In this document: positions 56,535 to 62,374 of the stretch, in pieces
How the letters are laid out: each line of letters opens with the position of its first letter
Numbering within the stretch: the stretch's first letter is position 1
Origin: Terfezia claveryi
Taxonomy: Eukaryota > Ascomycota > Pezizomycetes > Pezizales > Pezizaceae
DNA: 62,374 bases
Direction: 5' to 3'
Assembly: GCA_015179025.1 (NCBI GenBank)
Contig: WHUX01000273.1
Span: 1-62,374 of the forward strand
Position numbers and translations under genes: made by a program
The notes under the pieces: generated by a model
What the model was told of the DNA's origin: nothing
What the model saw: only the letters and a program-made list of their open reading frames with translations
Databases searched by the model: none

Positions 56535-56845
56535 ATCGTCTTGTTTTTATCCCTTACATGGAATGTGAATATGTAAGTGATACTTTAAGCTAGTTTTGTT
56601 CCTTTTATCCTCTTGTTTTGATCACTTACATGGAATGTGAACATATAAGTGATGCTTTACGCTAGTTTTGTTCATTTTATCATCTTGTTTTGATCACTTA
56701 CGTGGAATATGAATACGTAAGTGATGCTTTATACTAGTTTTGTTTGTTTTATCATCTTGTTTTGATCACTTACGTAGAATATGAACACGTAAGTGTTGCT
56801 TAACGCTAGTTTTATTTATTTTATCATCTCGTTTTATATAAATTA
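56535..56845 (+). repeat. 72-bp hairpin repeat array of 3E1, four units
   Basis: The unit of 72 bp starts CACTTACGTGGAATGTGAAC and continues ACGTAAGTG, so each unit holds a 10-bp inverted repeat CACTTACGTG / CACGTAAGTG around a 9-nt loop. The remainder is T-rich (CTAGTTTTGTTCATTTTATC). The array lies between the pol stop and the third ORF and is present in 3E2 with about six units. Confidence 0.9.
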
Positions 56846-57388
56846 GACTCTGTATGTAAGTTTTGATTTCAATATAATACTAGTGATCTTGTGAAATTAC
56901 TGCTTTGGAAAAGGAAAGATAGTGGGAGAAGGAAGTAGAATTGACACTCATGTAAAAAGAAGGACAAAGAATATTACTCGAGTATCAAGGGATTTTTTTT
57001 GAGGAGGCCAAAAAACTTTTAAGAGGGGAGAGAGATAAAGAATATAAGGAAAAGAAGTTTAGAGAGTTTAGGTTAATGAATGGAAAGAAAATTCGAATGT
57101 TCAGGTAACCACAGAATCTTCTATAGAAGGGTCTGAAATGGAATGGACCAAACGAAGAAGGCATCGGATATGAACAAAGTGCTGAAAATTTAGTGTTTTG
57201 TTTAGTATAAATCTCTCCGATCCCCCCATCATTCGTACAAACTCCAATCTTCATTCTTCCTCCTAGAACAAAAGCTCTCTTACGATAACCCTAATCAAGT
57301 CGTAACATACTACTCATCCTTCCTAAACGATACCTTCCTCTACTTCATATATCATATATTATTACCCTGCCTCATACCCCAATCTACT
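56846..57388 (+). other. spacer and presumed 5' region of the third ORF in 3E1
   Basis: This stretch is purine-rich at first and then changes to a pyrimidine-rich leader (CTCCAATCTTCATTCTTCC...) before the ATG at 57389. It includes the TATA-like box at 57206-57212. The matching 3E2 segment is 61193-61747. A short antisense ORF (56985-57254) is probably chance. Confidence 0.6.
57206..57212 (+). promoter_or_regulatory. TATA-like box upstream of the third ORF
   Basis: TATAAAT lies in TTTAGTATAAATCTCTCCGA, about 180 bp before the ATG. The same place in 3E2 reads TTTAGTATAAATACCTC (61368-61375 on the other strand). It suggests that the third ORF may be transcribed from its own promoter. Confidence 0.5.
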
Positions 57389-58609
57389 ATGTCAGAAAAC
57401 GACAACCGAATTATCAGCATTGCTGATAGGGTAATAAGCAGGGGTCAAGATTTGAGGAAGAGGTATCAAGATGAGATAGCAAAGCTAGAGGGAAGAGACA
57501 ACTGGGAGTTTGCCAAAGAAATAGCTCACCTGACCCAAATTCAAGCAGAAAAAGTAGCTTTTGCTGCCCAAGTCCTTAAAAAAATAGTGGAATGGTGGAC
57601 CAACAAAGATTTTACAAGCATGAAAGCATCCCAAAAAGACGTTGAGATAGATCTCAGCTTCTCAAAAACAATCCTACCATTATCTGAGATTCATACGGAA
57701 TCTCAAAGAAGAAAAGTGAATGTACGGGAAAGGCTGGAGAATATGTGGGAAGATGAATGGGAAGAGAAGATGGGGGAAATGATGCTTCCTTAACCTGCTG
57801 AAGAATTCCTTAGAGAACTCACGCAGTTTGCAGAGAGGAATCCAGCATGAAATGATATGGAGGCAAAAATAACAATAGAGGTAGTAGAAAGGTTAGCTAC
57901 TAAGCGAACCAAGAAATATAAGTCTATGATGATAAAGGATATTGCCAAAAAGACGTACATGGAAAATAAGCAATTATGGAGAAATAAAATTCAGGTGGAG
58001 GTTGATTCTCCTGCATCTTCCTCGGCACCTCTTATATCCCCTCTGACAATAACTCTTACTCTTTTTCACAACAACCCTCTTTATGAAATCGATACCCCAA
58101 ACACACAAGTAGCTATTGAAATGGTTGTATCTCTCGAGGTAGTATCTTAAGCCACCTTGCCAAGCGAAAAAGCTGAAGTACCAGCTGAGGCGGAAGTTGA
58201 TGTTATTGAGGGAGGGAATTTAGATATGGGTGAAGATAAGAATAATGAGGTTGAGGAAGTTAGTGTGGCCAAAGACAAGGGGAAGAAAGTTGTTGGAAAG
58301 ATTGTTGAAGTAAGGCCTGAAGCGGGAAGGCCGATGACGAGGAAGAGGAGAAGATAAGAGGAGAAGGAGGAAAAGAAGAGGAAGTTTAAGCTGGACATAC
58401 TAGTTATCAATCTGGATGTTGATGAGAGGGTAGATGAGCTTAAACGGAAGGCTGAGGATGAGGAGGATAAGGATGATGCTTTGGCAGTAGAAGGGGCAAT
58501 CAGATCATTCATGGCTGGGGAAGGGAGGCTGAATAAGGAGACGTTAGTGCGGAGGTTAAAGAAGTTGTTGGAAGCTAGTAAAGCGGAAATGATGGAAGAT
58601 ATGGATTAG
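57389..58609 (+). pseudogene. third ORF of family 3 (copy 3E1), unknown function
   Basis: One frame of 406 codons from MSENDNRIISIADRVISR to KAEMMEDMD, in sense with pol and located between integrase and 3' LTR. Three stops interrupt it near 57791, 57848 and 58148. 3E2 has a Trp codon at the first two sites and Gln at the third. Visible parts: a long, charged, probably helical N-terminal region to about residue 210 with conserved Trp pairs (KKIVEWWTNKDF); a Pro/Ser/Thr-rich stretch (SPASSSAPLISPL); an acidic segment; a basic cluster near residues 317-335 (RPMTRKRRR, KKRKFK) that resembles a nuclear localisation signal; and a charged C-terminus. It matches no retroviral env, gag or chromodomain pattern: there is no signal peptide and no membrane segment. 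I do not recognise it. Confidence 0.8.
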
Positions 58610-58644
58610 GGGGGTTTCTTTTGTTATTATGCAAGTGCTGGATT

Positions 58645-58649
58645 GTTTT
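58645..58649. repeat. target site duplication of S2, left (GTTTT)
   Basis: It is repeated at 59292-59296. 3E2 has one GTTTT at this point (GATTGTTTTGGATATT on the minus strand). Confidence 0.88.
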
Positions 58650-59291
58650 TGTAAGAAAGTCACATTCCATTTCCTAATGCAATGTAACTCCCGTTACATA
58701 CTAACTTTTAACTTAGTAGAATAAGATATTATCAGGCCACCAGTGTTGGCTGGCAGATGATAATAAAGGTATAGTAACTCATGTATTACATTATAGTAAT
58801 GAGCATGACTTATTCGAAGGGTCACACGATACTTGTAGTTCTATTTCCTAGTAGTTTCTGGAAGTTTCTATCATATTGATTTCAAATTATGTAATAGGTC
58901 AGATGATGGCGCACTGCCTCAGCACTGCCTCAACACTGCCCCAGCACTGCCCTACTCGGGCAGTATATAGTCCCCTGAATTCCCCTTTGTTGGAGGAGCA
59001 TTCAAACCAGTGATAAAGACAAAAGCAGAGTAGTAGATATCTACTAACAATAAAGTATTGAGCTATTATATTCTGGGCCCATGTGGGCCCATCTCCCTCT
59101 ATGTTTCAATAATAATTTATAGGCTGATCAGGCCTACCTTTTACAACTAGAGCGATAATAGAATATATACAAACAAGATATACTTAAATAGAAGCTATAG
59201 GTTCCGTGCACCTATAGTTTGCTGTAGTAAACTCTAGTACTACTACCCGACAGTGGAGAGTTGGTTATGAAGCACGCTGCCTTACTTTATA
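58650..59291 (-). mobile_element. solo-LTR-like or TRIM element S2 (642 bp)
   Basis: This is an inverted copy of 40295-40927, inserted between the third ORF and the polypurine tract of 3E1. It starts TGTAAGAAAG and ends CTTACTTTATA (CA changed to TA). Perfect GTTTT duplications and the clean site in 3E2 prove insertion. The GGGCCC, GCAGTGC repeat and AGGCCTGATCAGCC-like motifs match S1 in inverted order. Confidence 0.88.
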
Positions 59292-59296
59292 GTTTT
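59292..59296. repeat. target site duplication of S2, right (GTTTT)
   Basis: It matches 58645-58649; 3E1 sequence continues as GGATATTTTATTT. Confidence 0.88.
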
Positions 59297-59422
59297 GGAT
59301 ATTTTATTTATTTCTTTTGTAGATGTATTTTTTTTGTTTTTGCTACAGGGAAAAAGGGTGAAGAATTTATTATTTTGAGAGTTGGATGGGTATTGAGGTG
59401 GCAATGGGGCTGCCTAAGTTTT

Positions 59423-59437
59423 AAGAAAGGGGAGGAA
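59423..59437 (+). other. polypurine tract of 3E1
   Basis: AAGAAAGGGGAGGAA directly precedes TGTAGTGGC. It proves that the third ORF lies inside the element. Confidence 0.85.
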
Positions 59438-59523
59438 TGTAGTGGCTAGGAAGTTATTTGTGATGGGAGTAATAGCAAAAGTTATTTTTTTAGCTTAGTT
59501 TGTTAGCCTTGCTGGAAAGGTGG
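59438..59523 (+). repeat. 3' LTR remnant of 3E1 (86 bp)
   Basis: It starts TGTAGTGGCTAGGAAG and ends GGAAAGGTGG. It is joined within a few bases to the inverted LTR of 3E2. Confidence 0.85.
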
Positions 59524-59525
59524 AA

Positions 59526-59842
59526 TAATCTCAACGAGAGATAAGCGATTCTTAAGACTTACGTGTCTCGACACATGCAAGTGATAGAGTAAAGCCACAA
59601 GAAAAAGTAAAAGACAATCGACAGTAGCATACGAAGCTGGCTATCAATTGTCTTAAGGTAACAGAGCGAAGATTCTAGCACTTTCCTTATGCGCGTAAAA
59701 ACGATGTGTATATTTCTTAATGAGTGTGTCAAAGTACAAGAATTCCCCAGTATAATATACCCCCTTTCCAGCGAGGCTAACAAACTAAGCTAAAAAAACT
59801 TTTGCTGTTACCCTCATCACAAATAACTTCCTAGCCACCACA
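59526..59842 (-). repeat. 3' LTR remnant of 3E2 (317 bp)
   Basis: On the minus strand it starts TGTGGTGGCTAGGAAG and runs to CGTTGAGATTA, matching 3E1 LTR pieces at 34390-34424, 40225-40294 and 40928-41155. Its first 80 bases pair with 59438-59523 as an inverted repeat around a 240-bp loop. Confidence 0.87.
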
Positions 59843-59857
59843 TTCCTCTCCCCTCTT
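59843..59857 (-). other. polypurine tract of 3E2
   Basis: The minus strand reads AAGAGGGGAGAGGAA before the LTR, the counterpart of 59423-59437. Confidence 0.85.
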
Positions 59858-60022
59858 AAAACTTAGGCAGCCCTATTGCCACCTAAATATCCATCCAACT
59901 CTCGAAACAACAAATTCTTCACTCTTCTTCCCTGTAGCAAAAGCAAAAAAATACATCTACAAAAGAAATAAATAAAATATCCAAAACAATCCAGCACTTG
60001 CGTAATAACAAAAGAAACCTCC

Positions 60023-61192
60023 CTAATCCATATCTTCCACCATTTCCGCCTTACTAGCTTCCAACAACTTCTCTAACCTCTGCACTAACGTCTCCTTATT
60101 CAGTCTCCCTTCCCCGGCTGTCAACGATCTGATTGCCCCTTCTACTGCCAAAGCATCGTCCTTATCCTCCTCATCCTCAACCTTCCGTTTAAGCTCATCT
60201 ACCCCCTCATCAACATCCAGATTAATAACTGGTATATCTAGCTTAAACTTCCTCTTCTTTTCCTCCTTCTCCTCTTCTCTCCTAATCTTCCTCGTCATCG
60301 GCCTTCCCGCTTCAGGCCTTGCTTCAACAATCTTTCCAACAACTTTCTTCCCCTTGTCTGAATTCCCTCCCTCATCAACCTCAACTTCCGTCTCAGCCTG
60401 TGCTTCGGCTTTTTCACTTGGCGAGGTGGCTTGAGATACCACCTCGAGAGATGCAACCATTTCAATAGCTGCTTGTGTGTTTGGGGTATTGATTTCATGA
60501 GGAGGGTTATTGTGAAAAGGAGTGAAAGTTATTGTTGGAGGGGATATAAGAGGTGCCGAGGAAGATGCAGGTGAAACAACCTCCACCTGAATTTTATTTC
60601 CCCGCAATTGCTTCTTTTCCATGTAGGTCTTTTCGGCAATATCCCTTGTCATCACTCACTTATATTTCTTGGTTCGCTTAGCAGCTAACCTTTCTGCTAC
60701 CCCTATCATCATTTTCACCTCCGTATCATTCCATGCTAGATTCCTCTCCATAAACTGCGTGAGTTCTCTGAGGAATTCTTTAGCAGGCCAAAGAGGCATC
60801 AATTCCCCCATCTTCTCTTCCTATTCATCTCCCCATGCGTTCTCTAGCCTTTCTCATGCATTCACTTTTCTTTTTTGAGATTCCATATGAATCTCAGACA
60901 ATGGTAGAATTGTTTTTGAGAAGCTGAGATCCATTTCAACGTCTTCTCGGGATGCTTTCATGCTCGTAAAGTCTTCGTCGGTCCACCCTTCCACCATTTC
61001 TTTGAGGACTTAGGCGGCAAAAGCTACCTTTTCTGCTTGAGTTTAGGTCAGGCGAGCTATTTCTTTGGCAAACTCCTATTTGTCCCTTCCCTCCAGCTTT
61101 GCTATCTCATCTTGACACCTCTTCCTCAAATCTTGACTCCTGCTCACTACCCTATCAGTGATGCTGATAATTCAGTTGTCATTTTCTGACAT
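60023..61192 (-). pseudogene. third ORF of family 3 (copy 3E2)
   Basis: The frame from ATG 61192 to the stop at 60023 has 390 codons including stop. It aligns along its whole length with the 407 codons (including stop) of 57389-58609. The entire length difference is one 51-bp in-frame gap before the basic cluster (GGNSDKGKKVVGK in 3E2). Stops include CGA to TGA at codon 7 and several in the N-terminal third; the part from 60655 to the end is open. The basic cluster RPMTRKIRR and KKRKFKLDI is kept. Confidence 0.8.
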
Positions 61193-61367
61193 CGTAGATC
61201 GGAGTATGAGGCAAAGTAATAATATGTGATATGTGAAGTAGAGGAAGGTATCGTTTAGGAAGGATGAGTAGGATATTATGACTTGATGAGGGTTATTGTA
61301 AGGGAGGTTTTGTTTGAGGAGGAAGAATGAAGATTGGAGTTTGTATGAATGATGGGGGAATCAGAGG

Positions 61368-61375
61368 TATTTATA
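61368..61375 (-). promoter_or_regulatory. TATA-like box upstream of the third ORF in 3E2
   Basis: The minus strand reads TATAAATA about 180 bp before the ATG at 61192, as in 3E1. The surrounding GTATAAAT and the pyrimidine-rich leader are conserved. Confidence 0.5.
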
Positions 61376-61747
61376 CTAAATAGAACACTAAATTTTCAGC
61401 ATTTTGTTCGTATCCGATGCCTTCTTCTTTTGTTCCGTTCAATTCCAGACCCTTTTATAAAAGATTCTGTGATTACCCGAACATTCGAATTTTCTTTCTA
61501 GTCGTTACTCTAAACTCCCTGAACTTCTTTTCCTCATAATCTCTATCCCTCCCCCCTCTTAAAAGCTTTTTGGCCTCCTCAAAAAAAATCCTTTGATACT
61601 CGTGTAATATTCTTTGTCCTTCTTTTTTACATGTGTATCAATTCTACTTCCTTCTCCCATCTTCTTTCCTTTTCCAAGACAGTAATTTCACGAGATTACT
61701 AGCATTATATTAAAATCAAAACCCGCATACAAAGCCTAATTTATCTA

Positions 61748-62218
61748 AAACGAGACGATAAAATGTACAAAACTAGCCTAAAGCATCACTTACTTCTTTA
61801 CATTCCACATAAGTGATCAAAACAAGATAATAAAACAAACAAAACTAGCGTAAAGCATCACTTACGTATTCACATTCCACGTAAGTAATCAAAACAAGAC
61901 GATAAAATGAATAAAACTAGCGAAAAGCATCACTTACATATTCACATTGCATGTAAGTGATCAAAACAAGACAATAAAATGAACAAAACTAGCGTAAAGC
62001 ATCACTTACGTGTTCACATTCCACGTAAGTGATTAAAACAAAACGATAAAATAAATAAAACTAGTGTAAAGCATCACTTACGTGTTCACATTCCACGTAA
62101 GTGATCAAAACAAGATGATAAAAGCATTAAAGACAACACAATACAACGATCAAAAAAGAACAAAAAACGAGCATAAAGTGTCACTTACGTGATCACATCC
62201 CATGTAAGTAATCAAGAC
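61748..62218 (-). repeat. 72-bp hairpin repeat array of 3E2, about six units
   Basis: Same unit as 56535-56845, read in reverse (CACTTACGTGTTCACATTCC then ACGTAAGTG). It is uninterrupted and includes the unit equivalent to 47395-47460, thus spanning the 1D insertion point. Confidence 0.9.
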
Positions 62219-62273
62219 AATATGATAGAAGTTCCTTACACCTGCTCTCCTAGCATGTGAACATAATATTTTC

Positions 62274-62374
62274 CTAATCTTTAGGCTCCACCATTTCATA
62301 CTCTTCCTTGTTTCCCTCTTCATCGTTATCCCCTTCTTCAACTATCTCTTCATCTTCCACTTCAACTCTATGCA
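62274..62374 (-). pseudogene. pol: Pol C-terminus of 3E2, cut by the window end
   Basis: The minus strand encodes the last 32-33 codons of pol, ending EPKD and TAG as in 3E1 (47332-47334). The same acidic tail is recognisable. The rest lies beyond the window. Confidence 0.8.

Larger units (their letters stand above)
34390..59523 (+). mobile_element. Ty3/gypsy element 3E1 (family 3) with a third ORF, multiply interrupted
   Basis: Without insertions the element is roughly 9 kb: 5' LTR pieces, leader, gag-pol in one frame (41866-47334), an array of 72-bp repeats, a third ORF (57389-58609), a polypurine tract and a truncated 3' LTR (59438-59523). It is interrupted by copia, two solo-LTR-like elements and 1D. 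No chromodomain follows the integrase. The 3' LTR is cut at the junction with inverted copy 3E2. Confidence 0.87.
59526..62374 (-). mobile_element. Ty3/gypsy element 3E2 (family 3), inverted 3' part
   Basis: A second family 3 copy in opposite orientation: truncated 3' LTR, polypurine tract, third ORF, spacer with TATA-like box, 72-bp repeats and the last codons of pol at the window end. It lacks both 1D and S2. It differs from 3E1 by scattered substitutions and one 51-bp indel in the third ORF, so it is a separate old copy and not a recent inverted duplication. Confidence 0.88.

Noticed and set aside
57389..58609. Third ORF as an envelope gene
   Set aside because: No signal peptide, no transmembrane segment and no Cys-rich ectodomain; the basic cluster suggests a nuclear protein instead.
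56512..62374. Recent inverted duplication of one locus
   Set aside because: The arms differ in S2, 1D, a 51-bp indel, repeat number and many substitutions, so they are two old element copies.
1..62374. Host protein-coding genes, tRNA or rRNA genes
   Set aside because: Every sizeable ORF maps to an element domain, its antisense shadow or a repeat. The only tRNA-like match is the 12-nt copia primer site.

Overview
The window is a nest of transposable elements and I see no convincing host gene, tRNA, rRNA or CRISPR array. The content (Ty3/gypsy chromoviruses with C-terminal chromodomains, a Ty1/copia element, solo-LTR-like inserts, a non-autonomous inverted-repeat element) points to a repeat-rich filamentous fungus. 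Many copies carry C:G to T:A changes, often CpA to TpA, that turn Gln, Trp and Arg codons into stops and turn LTR ends TG/CA into TA. This looks like RIP or methylation-driven decay and makes an ascomycete more likely, but the species cannot be named from the sequence.

Three Ty3/gypsy families and their copies are named here by family and letter. Family 1 (LTR about 720 bp, ends TGTAATG...CATTACA): 1A (1-14779, 5' end outside the window), 1C (14780-22047, 3' part) and 1D (47471-56511, complete). Family 2 (LTR 500-620 bp, starts TGTCA/TGTTA): 2B (1528-7841, minus), 2F (22200-34389), 2G (23928-30290) and relic 2R (22048-22199, minus). Family 3 (LTR starts TGTAGTGGC): 3E1 (34390 to about 59523) and 3E2 (59526 to the window end, minus). 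There is also a Ty1/copia element (34425-40224, minus), two copies of a 0.63 kb solo-LTR-like element (40295-40927 and 58650-59291) and a 2.35 kb terminal-inverted-repeat element full of minisatellites (14944-17296).

Nesting: relic 2R was hit by 1C and by 2F. 1A lies in the reverse transcriptase of 1C and 2B lies in the gag of 1A (target duplication CTCAT). The inverted-repeat element also lies in 1C. 2G lies in 2F (CTTGC). 3E1 entered the first bases of the 3' LTR of 2F. Copia and the first solo-LTR-like element lie in the 5' LTR of 3E1. 1D lies downstream of the pol of 3E1, and the second solo-LTR-like element lies near the 3' LTR of 3E1. 3E1 and 3E2 face each other tail to tail through truncated 3' LTRs.

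Three things look least like standard elements. First, family 3 has a third sense gene of about 400 codons between integrase and 3' LTR, behind an array of 72-bp hairpin repeats and a TATA-like box. It is seen in two diverged copies that differ by one 51-bp in-frame indel. Second, family 1 Pol has about 450 extra residues between RNase H and integrase, with two canonical CCHC zinc knuckles and further Cys/His clusters. Third, the inverted-repeat element consists mostly of three unrelated minisatellites. All coding regions are broken in at least one place, so they are annotated as pseudogenes.
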